The notes beneath the pieces are model-generated. The model did no database searches and was not told where the DNA came from. It saw nothing but the letters and a program-made list of their open reading frames with translations. This document shows, in pieces, positions 36,988 to 46,220 of a stretch of 64,000 nucleotides of DNA; the first letter of the stretch is position 1, and every line of letters begins with the position of its first letter. The stretch covers positions 124,001 through 188,000 of the forward strand of contig JADJWZ010000008.1 of NCBI GenBank assembly GCA_016716125.1. The letters are read 5' to 3'. This DNA comes from Ignavibacteria bacterium (lineage in GTDB: Bacteria > Bacteroidota > Ignavibacteria > Tepidaquicellales > Tepidaquicellaceae). Made by a program: the position numbers and the translations under genes.

Positions 36988-37644
36988 TTATTTTTTAGCT
37001 ATTGAATATATTGTTGTCTCCGGAAGTAATCTCGATATTTTAAAAATTCCTTTTGCGAAAAATTTCCTGTGAAGTCTTCTTAAAAAATAACCGATGGAAT
37101 TTTCATCTTCATTCTTCTGCGCAAGTAACTGCGGCAACGGATATTTCAGCTCCAGTAGCTGTTCATTCTTTTCTCTCGTAAGGGAGATCCTTGCGCGGCT
37201 GTCGTCAAATTTCAGATCACTGAAAAGCTCCTTTGTTCCGTCATATGTAAATCTCCAGAGATCTACAGGCATCTTCGAGATCTTTCTGACATAACATTCC
37301 GAAAGTACTGCTGATCCTCCGTCTTTTATAAATGCTGTAAGATTCTTTGCCGCTTTGAATGGATTTCTTACATGTGTGAGTACTTCCATGCAGATCACCG
37401 TTGAATATTTTCCTGAATGATTTTCTATGAATTCACTTTTATCGTCCGTTATATCAACTACAAAATCCACTCCGTCTCCTTCGAAGATATCTATTCCCGT
37501 TATGTCCTTTATATTCATTTCATTAAGTCTGTTTTTGATGTTCTCTTTGTCAAAGTCATAATGTTTTGAACCGATTATCAATACAGGTTCGGAAATCATA
37601 TCTAAGTTCGCTCTTAAAAAACTTATCTGGTTTCCTGTTGCCAT
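36988..37644 (-). CDS. SAM-dependent methyltransferase-like protein
   Basis: A 218-residue Methyltransf_11-like protein, although the N-terminal motif I is not the usual GxGxG: the strand VLIIGSKHYDF (around 18-28) replaces it. Later elements, DITGIDIFEGDGVDFVVDI, VICMEVLTHVRNPFKA and GGSAVLSECYVRKI, follow the family order. The altered motif I may mean an altered SAM site or a non-methylating role. Its 5' end overlaps the deacetylase gene's 3' end by 22 bp. Two methyltransferase-like genes in tandem suggest a doubly modified sugar. Confidence 0.7.
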   Translation of the reverse strand: MATGNQISFLRANLDMISEPVLIIGSKHYDFDKENIKNRLNEMNIKDITGIDIFEGDGVDFVVDITDDKSEFIENHSGKYSTVICMEVLTHVRNPFKAAKNLTAFIKDGGSAVLSECYVRKISKMPVDLWRFTYDGTKELFSDLKFDDSRARISLTREKNEQLLELKYPLPQLLAQKNEDENSIGYFLRRLHRKFFAKGIFKISRLLPETTIYSIAKK

Positions 37645-38678
37645 ATAATTTTATTTAACTCGCTTGAATTTAAAAACTTTACATCCGGCCATTGGTCATA
37701 TATATTATCAAACAATTTCTTCAGCTCACTCAGTGTCTTCTCTCTGTATGCCGGAGCATATTTACCTGAAATATTTACTCTGTGAAAATCTATAACTGCC
37801 GGTAATTTATTATTGAATGCTTTTCCGATATCAGCAATGCATTGGTCTGAATTAAAATTATAATCTTCATGAGGATCAAGTCTTGCATTTCTGACAGACC
37901 ATACAAAACCTTTTCTCTTTCTGAAATATGGTACAGTATATCTCCCGCCGTCTGAGTTTAAAAGTCTGTTTGAAGACTGCAGCATAGTAATTCCGCACTG
38001 CTTCAACTTCTCCGATGCCTCTCTGTCCAGAATATATGTCGGTGGAATTACAGTGTCAGGTTTAAATCCGAACATTCTGAAAAATTCATCACATGATTCC
38101 TTTATTCTTACATCCTTGTTTTCTTGACTCATTTCTCCCTGCAGAAATTTCATGTTTCCCTTTATCGTTGATCTTCCTGTTAAAAAACCATTTGCAAAAA
38201 ATTCTTTCGCTTCATCTGTATAAAAATATTTATTCAGTTCTGAAAGATTGTAATGGCTGTAACCATGAAGCTGCGGGAAAATAAATCTTTTCTCTATCCC
38301 TGTTTTATAAATTTCCCTTACATCTTCAGATCCTCGGTTAAATCCTTCGCTGACAGGAATAAATTTCAACTCGCTTTCTGAGGAATAATCGATATTATGT
38401 GTAATAAAGTTTGCCGTAATGACAGGTGCGTGTAAAGATTTATTTTTATAACTTTCCATTAGATCAAAAAGCATATCCAAATCTTCTTTTGTCTCAAGCG
38501 CATCCAAAGTCCACCTGCTGAATTTTTCGGCGCCGAATTTATTTTTTAAGAAATCAAATGAAGAATTTCCTAACACCCGCTCAAGTCCCCAGTCATCACT
38601 TTCAATTACGATTATTTTCTGATCGAATTTTCTTCTTAAATAATGAGGCAGATATCTAAGTATTCTTAAATTGCTCAT
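37623..38678 (-). CDS. Polysaccharide deacetylase-like (NodB-superfamily) protein
   Basis: This 351-residue protein carries an acidic pair in IVIESDDWGLE (23-33; D28, D29) and an H-x3-H metal site in HGYSH (138-142), in the order of the glycoside hydrolase/deacetylase superfamily. A late DFHRVNISGKYAP segment may supply the third histidine. It is longer than the second NodB protein (24793..25650) and only distantly similar. No signal peptide is visible. It may deacetylate a lipid-linked or cytoplasmic glycan; substrate unknown. Confidence 0.7.
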   Translation of the reverse strand: MSNLRILRYLPHYLRRKFDQKIIVIESDDWGLERVLGNSSFDFLKNKFGAEKFSRWTLDALETKEDLDMLFDLMESYKNKSLHAPVITANFITHNIDYSSESELKFIPVSEGFNRGSEDVREIYKTGIEKRFIFPQLHGYSHYNLSELNKYFYTDEAKEFFANGFLTGRSTIKGNMKFLQGEMSQENKDVRIKESCDEFFRMFGFKPDTVIPPTYILDREASEKLKQCGITMLQSSNRLLNSDGGRYTVPYFRKRKGFVWSVRNARLDPHEDYNFNSDQCIADIGKAFNNKLPAVIDFHRVNISGKYAPAYREKTLSELKKLFDNIYDQWPDVKFLNSSELNKIIWQQETR

Positions 38679-38690
38679 TATATACTGATA

Positions 38691-41213
38691 TTACTTCTTT
38701 GAAATTTTAAGATACAATTTCTGAAGTTTATCCACTTCGTTTTCAATTGAATAATACTTTTTCACAAACTCAAGCTGCTTCGATATCTTATAACGCTTAA
38801 TGTCATCTCTCATTCTCATATAATTCAATATCTTGTTTGCAATCGATCCGGGATTCTCAGATTCAAATAATTGATCTTCAAATTCTCTGAACTGATCTCT
38901 GATACCGGGGACATCGCTGCCGTAACAGATAATTCCGCTTGCCATAGCTTCAAGTATTGAGATTGGTCCGCCTTCCCCGGTTTTCTTTGAAGAAAGTATA
39001 AACATATCCGCTATACTGAAAAAAGGTTTTATATCTTTTTGTTTTCCCGTAAAAATTACTTTACCGTCAAGACCGGCGTCGTATGTTTTTTTCTTCAGAC
39101 CTTTCGCATAATCCGTAATATCATCGCCTATTATCAGCAACTTTGCATTTTCATAATCTTCAAGTACAAGTTCAAATCCCCTTATGAGATAATCTATCCC
39201 TTTAATTGGAATTACATTTGCAACTGATATGATTATTGGATTAGAGCTATACAATCTATATTTGGTAATAATACTTTCATCACGCTTTGTCTTCTCAAAC
39301 TCCTGAATATCAATACCTATCGGAATAAGATGCTGCTCTTTTATTCCGTTAAAAAAAGTCTCGACCATTTCCCTGTTTTGCGGTATGATAGCGCTCGACA
39401 GTCTTGATCTTATTTTCCATGCATTGCTTCCCCATCCCATATTCTTTTTTGTATAAACCCATTTAATACCTCCGAGCTTTGATGCGAGAGCTTCAGAATA
39501 ATCATCGGAATAATTATATGAATGAATAATATCAGGATCAATGTTTCTGAAATTTCTAGAAAGTTTTAAAACATTCTTCATTCCCTTTATCCTCGGCTTA
39601 GTTGATACCGTAAATTCAGATATGTAAACCGGAATTTTCAGATCCTTAACCTGACTAAACAATTCTCCTTTTTCGTGCCTGCAGCAAATACATGGTTCAA
39701 ATACATTTCTATCGAGTCTTGATATAACATTTACAAGAGCTTTACCGCTGCCGGCAGTATTAAAATTCGGAATCGTATATAAAATTTTTATTTTTTTAGT
39801 TTCGTGTCTGTCTTCACTTTTTCTGACATTGCTTAATGGCAATTCATAGTTTATTGATGAATAAAGTTTCTTATATTTTTCATCCACTATGTCATCGGAC
39901 CAGTACTTCAAAACTTTTTCCCTCGCCTCATTTCCGATTTTCTTTATTTCTTCTTTATCTAAGATCAGCTTCCTTAAAATTTCCGTCAGTGTATCCGGGC
40001 TATCAAGAGGGAATACAAATCCGTCGACTCCGTTAACTATCTGAGCTTTTGATATTACTGGAATATCAGAACCTATTACCGCAAGTCCGCAAGACATTGC
40101 CTCAATTATTGAAATTGGAAAACCTTCCTGCTTAGAAGGCAGCACAAAAATATCAGAGCTCTGCATGTATTCTTCCACGTTACTTACATTATCTTCCGTA
40201 AAGAGTACCTTACCTTCAATTGAATTTTCAAGTATGTTGTTTTTTAATTCGCTGATATATTCCTGATCATATTTATATGTCGGTCCCACTATAAGCAGTT
40301 TTACTGAATCAATATTTTTCTGAATCTCAATGAATGAATTTAAAAGAAGATGAACATTTTTTCTGGAATTTATGCCGCCTACAAATATTATTACTATATC
40401 GTTTTCATCAATATTAAATTTATGTCTCAGCATCATTTTTCTGTTTGCTTCCGGCGGATAAAATTTATTAACATCCACTGAATAAGGGATCTGCACGACT
40501 TTATTCATAGAGATCTCAGACTTTCTGTATATTTCCGTTATCACATTTGATTTACTAACATACCTGTCAGCCATTTTATAAAAAAGATACCTGATAAATT
40601 TTGGTTTGAGATAATCTTTCCAGTCAAGAAATCTTCCGAGAGATAAAGGATCGTCATCACCCACAAGAGATGTCTCTGTAACAATTTTCTTACCAAGTAT
40701 TTTTCCGATAAGGATTGAAACCCTGTTGAATGCAAATCCTGAATTAAAATTATGTATATAATCATAATCCTTTCTGTACTTCCACATTGGTCTGAGCAGT
40801 TTAATAAAACACTTCCACATATGATAATACTGCTGAAAATATATAAGTATCCCTTTAGCGTCTTTCGGATTTTCACGCAACGATACAGGTACTACAAAAT
40901 CATATTTGATTTTGCTGTCTTTATATCCTCCCGTCCTGTCCCAGCCGATAACTAATATATCAGATTCAGGATCTCTCTCCAGCCGCTGCGCATACTTAAA
41001 TGCTGCAACCTCTGCTCCGCCGTATGCAGGAGGCAATATTGCCGAAACTATACAAATTTTATACTTCAAATTCTTCCCTGCTGTAAGCTGAATTTTCGGA
41101 TCAGCTTCTTTTTCTAAAATTATTTTATCAGTCAATTGCAGTAAGTTTTTTATAAAAATATTCAATCGGATCTTCCGGCACTTTTTCTCTGATATCTTTA
41201 CCGGCTGCTTCAC
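38691..41213 (-). CDS. Bifunctional protein with two fused GT4 glycosyltransferase domains
   Basis: At 840 residues this is twice the length of a normal GT4 enzyme. The first domain (about 48-455) runs from ICIVSAILPPAYGGAEVAAF to SKQEGFPISIIEAMSCGLAVIGS. The second (about 470-840) starts KILYTIPNFNTAGSGKAL and ends with SKKTGEGGPISILEAMASGIICYGSD. Both donor sites look complete, so the protein may add two sugars in turn. The first start in frame is GTG at 41213, preceded by GGAAGG, but it overlaps the upstream GT4 gene by 86 bp; TTG at 41135 overlaps by 8 bp and is the more economical start. Confidence 0.83.
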   Translation of the reverse strand: MKQPVKISEKKCRKIRLNIFIKNLLQLTDKIILEKEADPKIQLTAGKNLKYKICIVSAILPPAYGGAEVAAFKYAQRLERDPESDILVIGWDRTGGYKDSKIKYDFVVPVSLRENPKDAKGILIYFQQYYHMWKCFIKLLRPMWKYRKDYDYIHNFNSGFAFNRVSILIGKILGKKIVTETSLVGDDDPLSLGRFLDWKDYLKPKFIRYLFYKMADRYVSKSNVITEIYRKSEISMNKVVQIPYSVDVNKFYPPEANRKMMLRHKFNIDENDIVIIFVGGINSRKNVHLLLNSFIEIQKNIDSVKLLIVGPTYKYDQEYISELKNNILENSIEGKVLFTEDNVSNVEEYMQSSDIFVLPSKQEGFPISIIEAMSCGLAVIGSDIPVISKAQIVNGVDGFVFPLDSPDTLTEILRKLILDKEEIKKIGNEAREKVLKYWSDDIVDEKYKKLYSSINYELPLSNVRKSEDRHETKKIKILYTIPNFNTAGSGKALVNVISRLDRNVFEPCICCRHEKGELFSQVKDLKIPVYISEFTVSTKPRIKGMKNVLKLSRNFRNIDPDIIHSYNYSDDYSEALASKLGGIKWVYTKKNMGWGSNAWKIRSRLSSAIIPQNREMVETFFNGIKEQHLIPIGIDIQEFEKTKRDESIITKYRLYSSNPIIISVANVIPIKGIDYLIRGFELVLEDYENAKLLIIGDDITDYAKGLKKKTYDAGLDGKVIFTGKQKDIKPFFSIADMFILSSKKTGEGGPISILEAMASGIICYGSDVPGIRDQFREFEDQLFESENPGSIANKILNYMRMRDDIKRYKISKQLEFVKKYYSIENEVDKLQKLYLKISKK

Positions 41214-42252
41214 CTAATGCCTTCCATTCGTTTCTTCTGTTCCACGCTCTCTCCATTGCTTCATCCAGTAATGACGGTACTGGCGCAGCCGCAAGAAATC
41301 CGTTTCTTCCGTCAGTTAATACTTCTCTGTTTCCGCTTACATCCGTAACAATTGAAACTCTTCTGCATAGCATCGCCTCTACAAGCGCAAGAGGAAGTCC
41401 TTCATATCTTGACGAAAGTATCAAAGCGTGATTTTCTTTCCATATCTCTTCAGGATCTTTATGACCTTTTATTATTACTTTTTCCAGATTAAAATAATTC
41501 TTCAGTTTTTTGATCTGATATGAATGCTCGCCTTTGCCGAAAAGATTTACAGTTAAGTTTCTTTCACGCCATTTCTTCTCATTCAAAACCTGAAAAAGTA
41601 TGTCCTGTCCCTTTGCATAAAATTCATGCCTTGCAACATTAGCAATATAATAATTTTCTGTATCTTCAGGATAAGGTAAGTTTACATTGAAGTTTATATT
41701 AAAAGGGTTATAAATTATTTCCGAATTTGTAATATCCTGTCCTGTCTGAATCTGAGTAAGTTTTAAATTAGCTTTACTTACAAAATAATTCATTTCGGAT
41801 TTCGGGAAATATTCTGATAATCTTTTATTTAATTTGTCATCAGGCCATTTAGCTTCATTGGCAGCCTGAGAAATTGTTACAAATTTTAATTCTTCATTAA
41901 TGCAGTATTCCATAATATCCGCTCCGCCTGTGTTTCCACCCTGATTTATCACTGTCAGATCAGGTGTAAATTTATTAATACTTTTGTATCCGTCATTCCT
42001 GTAATCAAACTGTATTGATGCAGGCAGTAATCTGTTAAATAATTTTTTAAATGAAGATGAGTCGGTATTATAATTTAACGGAATGTTTTTTCTGCTCAGC
42101 TCCTGCAGCTGATCGGGAATTATTTTCCATCGCGGTACCGAAACCATTACGTCGAATTTATTTTCAGAAAATTTAAGCGCAGTTCTATACCAGAGATATT
42201 CGCTTCCGCCCCACTCTGATTTATTTGAAGATACAAATGCTATTCTTTTCAA
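41128..42252 (-). CDS. Family 4 glycosyltransferase
   Basis: A 374-residue GT-B protein with FVSSNKSEWGGSEYLWYRTA at the start, where the GG loop contacts the acceptor. The donor part includes ILSSRYEGLPLALVEAMLCRRVSIVTDVSG with the E-x7-E pair. The TTG start at 42252 shares bases with the TGA of the GT2 gene (TTGA). It directly precedes the double-GT4 gene, and the three GT4 domains in a row suggest a chain-building block. Confidence 0.87.
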   Translation of the reverse strand: MKRIAFVSSNKSEWGGSEYLWYRTALKFSENKFDVMVSVPRWKIIPDQLQELSRKNIPLNYNTDSSSFKKLFNRLLPASIQFDYRNDGYKSINKFTPDLTVINQGGNTGGADIMEYCINEELKFVTISQAANEAKWPDDKLNKRLSEYFPKSEMNYFVSKANLKLTQIQTGQDITNSEIIYNPFNINFNVNLPYPEDTENYYIANVARHEFYAKGQDILFQVLNEKKWRERNLTVNLFGKGEHSYQIKKLKNYFNLEKVIIKGHKDPEEIWKENHALILSSRYEGLPLALVEAMLCRRVSIVTDVSGNREVLTDGRNGFLAAAPVPSLLDEAMERAWNRRNEWKALGEAAGKDIREKVPEDPIEYFYKKLTAID

Positions 42253-43448
42253 TTACTTTCTTTACTTTTTTCTAATTCAGTATCTGCGCTGCCGTCATAG
42301 TTTGTTACTTTTTTATTTGTAAGACTTCTCCAGAGATTTAAAAGCGAATTAAGTTTCATATCCATAAGTAATGATTTGATCTTAATTCTCCTTAAATAAC
42401 TTCTCTGAGTTTTATTCAGATATATCGGGTCTATTACTTCTTTGCATTTTTTGAATAAAATAATGTCACCCGTTGTAAAAGCAATTCTTGCTTTAAAATA
42501 TATCAGAGAATTTATAACTTTGCGGGAAAGTTCCAGATTCTCACGGGTTAGTTCAAAACTGAATTTATAATTTTTACAGAATCCCTTCCCGTAAATACTT
42601 TTTAAAAAACCCGCCTGCTTTGTCATATCTGTCTGAACAGCAATTGAATAGTAAATATTCATATACTCATTGTTGAATTCATTCATAAAAGTTTTTGAAT
42701 CAGAATGTAGACGGAAATGGGTAAACATAGAATCAATAATATTTACATTATTTTGTCCGAATCTGAAAAGATATTTTTTCCATAAATCCTGATCCATTAC
42801 AAAGTTCAGATCGACATTCAGACCTCCGAGCTCTTTAATTAAATTCAGTTTGAAAAAAGATGAAGGCTGATTTAACAATACAAATGCAATTGTCTCTTCA
42901 AGTGTTTCTCTTAATCTGAAATCAATTGTCTTACCGCTGTCTTTACTTTTATTTTCATTCTCATCTTCGAAATATCTGTAATTTCCGACTATAATATCCG
43001 CGTCGCTTTTTACGAATGTTTCCGATATTTTTTGAAAAGTATCTTTGCTGTAATAATCATCTGAATTTATCCAGTTAAATATTTCTCCTGTACCTCTGCC
43101 AATGCCTTTATTGATTGCATCTGACTGACCTTTATCTTTTTCACTGACCCAGTGGCTGATCCAGCGGTCATATTTTTTAATGATCTCAACTGTCTCGTCT
43201 GTACTTCCACCGTCCATAATAATGTATTCCAGATTCGGATAATTTTGCAATATAACTGATCTGATAGTCTGCTCGATAAATTTCCCCTGATTAAAACTTG
43301 GAGTTACAATAGTAATGCGCGGGTATTCTTTCTTACCATTTTCATAAGGAAATATAAACTCATCTGTCCATGGCCAACCGCTTTTACCTTTAGGTGGTAA
43401 TGGAAGATCGCTGATCAGACTATTATTTTTTCCCGGAATATTCGTCAA
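42249..43448 (-). CDS. Family 2 glycosyltransferase
   Basis: A 399-residue GT-A protein. The domain starts near residue 42 with RITIVTPSFNQGKFIEQTIRS, followed by YIIMDGGSTDETV, WINSDDYYSKDTF (the DxD equivalent), and DLNFVMDQDLWKKYLFRFG. The C-terminal 110 residues are basic. A 40-residue N-terminal arm rich in Pro and Gly (LPLPPKGKSGWPWT) is a frequent feature of this GT2 subgroup. TTG start at 43448, coupled to the upstream gene by TTGA. Confidence 0.87.
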   Translation of the reverse strand: MTNIPGKNNSLISDLPLPPKGKSGWPWTDEFIFPYENGKKEYPRITIVTPSFNQGKFIEQTIRSVILQNYPNLEYIIMDGGSTDETVEIIKKYDRWISHWVSEKDKGQSDAINKGIGRGTGEIFNWINSDDYYSKDTFQKISETFVKSDADIIVGNYRYFEDENENKSKDSGKTIDFRLRETLEETIAFVLLNQPSSFFKLNLIKELGGLNVDLNFVMDQDLWKKYLFRFGQNNVNIIDSMFTHFRLHSDSKTFMNEFNNEYMNIYYSIAVQTDMTKQAGFLKSIYGKGFCKNYKFSFELTRENLELSRKVINSLIYFKARIAFTTGDIILFKKCKEVIDPIYLNKTQRSYLRRIKIKSLLMDMKLNSLLNLWRSLTNKKVTNYDGSADTELEKSKESN

Positions 43449-44635
43449 CTGTTTTCTATATGATTTATAAGATCATCGATTCTTAAATCCGGATTCAGAA
43501 CTTTATCATACAGCAATCTGCAGGATTCTGATTTCGCTGTTAATCCAGATCTGATTTTTTTCAAAGCTCCCGGCAAATCGGAAATACTGTTTATGATCTC
43601 ACCGTATCTGTATTTATTGTTCAGAATTTTGTATATATAATGGTTTGTCGTTATAGTGGGAATACCAAGCATCATGTAAGTTGAAAATTTTCCCGATGAC
43701 AAACCGATAGCTTCAAGATTTTTGCCGGCGAATATGTCAAGATTATTCGGGAAGTATGTGGCAATTCCAATGTTACACTTTGACAAAAAATTAAAATACT
43801 CTTCAAATCTGTAAAATGGTTTTTCATGCAAACTTATATTCTGATTATTTGCGATTAAGTTTTCAATTTCATATTTCAACTCGCTGTTTTTATCAAGCTT
43901 CTGATGTGTATGAATCAGTAGCCAGAAATCGTTATCCCATTTGTCAGGGAAAAGCGATATTATCTCGCTTATCCCGCTCCAGTTTTGAAGAGATCCTGAA
44001 TATACTGCAATAATTTTATCCGCAGGTATATAAAACTCATTATAAATATCGTAGTCATTATCTATAACTTCCGTTTTTAACGGAGACACCGGTATTTTTA
44101 GAAAAATAGTTTTATCCGTAAAATTATTTACAGACTTTAAAAGTTTTTCTCTTCTGTCATCCTGAATAATTACAATATCCGAAAGCTTCGAATAATTCAT
44201 TTCAAGCTTTTTCAATACTCTTTTTCTCTGAACGAAAAATTCATCTTCAAAAAAAATCTCAAACGATGCATAAATAAGTTTAAAGCCAATAACCTTTTTT
44301 ATGCGTCCGCCAATAACAAGACCCATAGGATCGACGCAAATCATCGCTTTAATTTTATTGTTCCATTTGAAATCGCGGATCAGCTTGAGATACTGCTTTA
44401 GAAATTTAAAAATGTTTTTCGGATTTTTGTCAAGCGTATAAAAATTGAACGGTAGCTCTTTAAATTCAATATACTTCCTGTATTCGCTCGGTATAAACAA
44501 TTGATCAAAACCGTAATAAATAATATCGTATCCTTTGGCTATTAATTTCTGAATCAGAGCCACAAGCGTTGGATTAGTAAACGTATCTATCTTCGGTGAA
44601 AGAAATGCGATTGTCTTTGAATAACTTCTGCTCAT
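43445..44635 (-). CDS. GT-B glycosyltransferase-like protein
   Basis: The 396-residue protein has a GT-B layout: ISMLSPKIDT-like start (AFLSPKIDTFTNPTLVALIQ), a central IAVYSGSLQNWSGISEIISLF at the start of the second domain, and the late LSSGKFSTYMMLGIPTITTNHY segment where the GT4 donor motif normally lies. The canonical E-x7-E is not clear there, so the family is a loose GT4-like call. Its ATG overlaps the methyltransferase gene's stop (ATGA). Confidence 0.72.
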   Translation of the reverse strand: MSRSYSKTIAFLSPKIDTFTNPTLVALIQKLIAKGYDIIYYGFDQLFIPSEYRKYIEFKELPFNFYTLDKNPKNIFKFLKQYLKLIRDFKWNNKIKAMICVDPMGLVIGGRIKKVIGFKLIYASFEIFFEDEFFVQRKRVLKKLEMNYSKLSDIVIIQDDRREKLLKSVNNFTDKTIFLKIPVSPLKTEVIDNDYDIYNEFYIPADKIIAVYSGSLQNWSGISEIISLFPDKWDNDFWLLIHTHQKLDKNSELKYEIENLIANNQNISLHEKPFYRFEEYFNFLSKCNIGIATYFPNNLDIFAGKNLEAIGLSSGKFSTYMMLGIPTITTNHYIYKILNNKYRYGEIINSISDLPGALKKIRSGLTAKSESCRLLYDKVLNPDLRIDDLINHIENS

Positions 44636-45405
44636 TTATGCTTTACTACGGCTAATGCAGACCAGCTTTTGTCATTAAGATTTTTTCCGGTCATCCATTC
44701 CTCAAAGTGTACTAATTTCATATTATTGTTGCTGAATATTATTTCAAGCTCCGGAAGAAATAAATATCTCATTGAATGTGTTTCTTCAAATGAAGATACT
44801 ATCCCGGATTTTTTCTCTTTCACGGAAATTCTGAAATTAACATCTACTGTATTTTTATTAATGTCGATCTTAGGAGTGGTGTATCTTCTAACAGTAAATT
44901 CGCTGTCAGAGATTTTCTTAAACCGTTTTAAAGGTTTATCCTGTAATACCGCAGGACCATACCAAAAGTCAAACATGAATATTCCATCCGTTTTCAAATG
45001 TCTTTTTACAGTCTTTACTGCAGATATCAAATCTTCATTACTCGTCTGATAATTCATTACATGAAACAATGAAACTATGACATCAAATTTATTTTTTAAA
45101 ATAACGTTTCTGATGTCTGCATTTATGTAAACAGGCGGATTTTTTTTTCCGGAAATGCTTGCACTGTTTCTCTCTGCAATTCTATACATATTTTCGGAAA
45201 GCTCAACACCTGTTGTTTTGTATCCTCTTTTATAAAATTCTTCATCATGCTTTCCGGTGCCGCAGCCTAGATCCAATATTGTCTCTGAATCCGGTTTAAA
45301 CTTTCTTACAGCTCTGCATATATATTCTGCCTCCGCTCCGTAATTCTTATCCGAATAAATCAGATCATAATACTTCGAATATATGTCAAATACTTTTTTA
45401 TTCAT
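44632..45405 (-). CDS. Class I SAM-dependent methyltransferase
   Basis: A 257-residue Methyltransf_25-like protein: ILDLGCGTGKHDEEF (38-52 region) is motif I, followed by TGVELSENMY and FDVIVSLFHVMNYQTSN. The C-terminal part (GIFMFDFWYGPAVLQ) matches SAM enzymes related to sugar and small-molecule O-methylation. It lies 8 bp after the sulfotransferase gene stop. Likely modifies a sugar of the growing repeat. Confidence 0.83.
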   Translation of the reverse strand: MNKKVFDIYSKYYDLIYSDKNYGAEAEYICRAVRKFKPDSETILDLGCGTGKHDEEFYKRGYKTTGVELSENMYRIAERNSASISGKKNPPVYINADIRNVILKNKFDVIVSLFHVMNYQTSNEDLISAVKTVKRHLKTDGIFMFDFWYGPAVLQDKPLKRFKKISDSEFTVRRYTTPKIDINKNTVDVNFRISVKEKKSGIVSSFEETHSMRYLFLPELEIIFSNNNMKLVHFEEWMTGKNLNDKSWSALAVVKHK

Positions 45406-45413
45406 TTCTTAAT

Positions 45414-46178
45414 TTAATGCAGATATTTTTCATGTTCAGTATTCATGAAATATTTTTCCACTTCCTTATAATTCTCAATTACGTCTTCAAGATTTTCTTT
45501 AGTTATTCTTTTTAATTCTGATTTTACGGGATATGAATTTATTCCCAGGAAATTAAAAACCCTGTCAGCTGTTCTCTGAAAAATACTGTTATCAAGCAGA
45601 TCATCTTCATAAATTATTTTCATATGAGGTATATTTTTTAAATTCTCTTCTTCTGTTTTTTCGACTTCCTCTCCGTATTTAATTCCTTTCAGAAGCTGTT
45701 TGCAGTCTATGATAATTTTTTTATTGAATTCTTCATCATTTTTTCTCAAATGAAAAATGTCTGTCTGATATGTAATTATGTTTGACAGCTTATGTCTTAG
45801 TAAATTAACTCTTTTCAAATGTATAAATTTCCATCCCTGCTCGTGAAGGGACATTAATATCTTCTCATAATCTTTATATTTATGCTCAAACCTAAGCTGT
45901 CCGATTTTTACTTTAAATCCATAAACACTTTTCCCTGATGCGGACGCCCTTTTACTGCAGCTTTTTATATACAGTTCCGGAAAATTAATTATTGATCCTG
46001 AATAAATAAAATTAAATATCTCAACGTCACAGTATATTTCAGGATGACAGTTTAACAGCTCAGTTAAAAGCGTACTCCCTGTCCTCCCTCTTGTATAAAT
46101 TACGAATTTATTCACTGGATATTTTAATCTCGGATCAATTAAATTCCTGTACTTAAGATTTTTAATTAAGCTCTTCAT
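45414..46178 (-). CDS. PAPS-dependent sulfotransferase-like protein
   Basis: The 254-residue protein has the 5'-phosphosulfate-binding loop as YTRGRTGSTLLTELLNCHPEI, with R30-G-R-T-G-S-T at 30-36, and a 3'-phosphate-binding region in LKRVNLLRHKLSN. These are the marks of the Sulfotransfer_1/3 family. It would add sulfate from PAPS to a sugar hydroxyl of the glycan. No signal peptide is present. Neighbours: the aminotransferase gene 42 bp upstream and the methyltransferase 8 bp downstream. Sulfate activation genes are not in the window. Confidence 0.82.
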   Translation of the reverse strand: MKSLIKNLKYRNLIDPRLKYPVNKFVIYTRGRTGSTLLTELLNCHPEIYCDVEIFNFIYSGSIINFPELYIKSCSKRASASGKSVYGFKVKIGQLRFEHKYKDYEKILMSLHEQGWKFIHLKRVNLLRHKLSNIITYQTDIFHLRKNDEEFNKKIIIDCKQLLKGIKYGEEVEKTEEENLKNIPHMKIIYEDDLLDNSIFQRTADRVFNFLGINSYPVKSELKRITKENLEDVIENYKEVEKYFMNTEHEKYLH

Positions 46179-46220
46179 TTAAGTGTATAACTTTTCTTTA
46201 CTGATAAAGAAATTCTCAGC

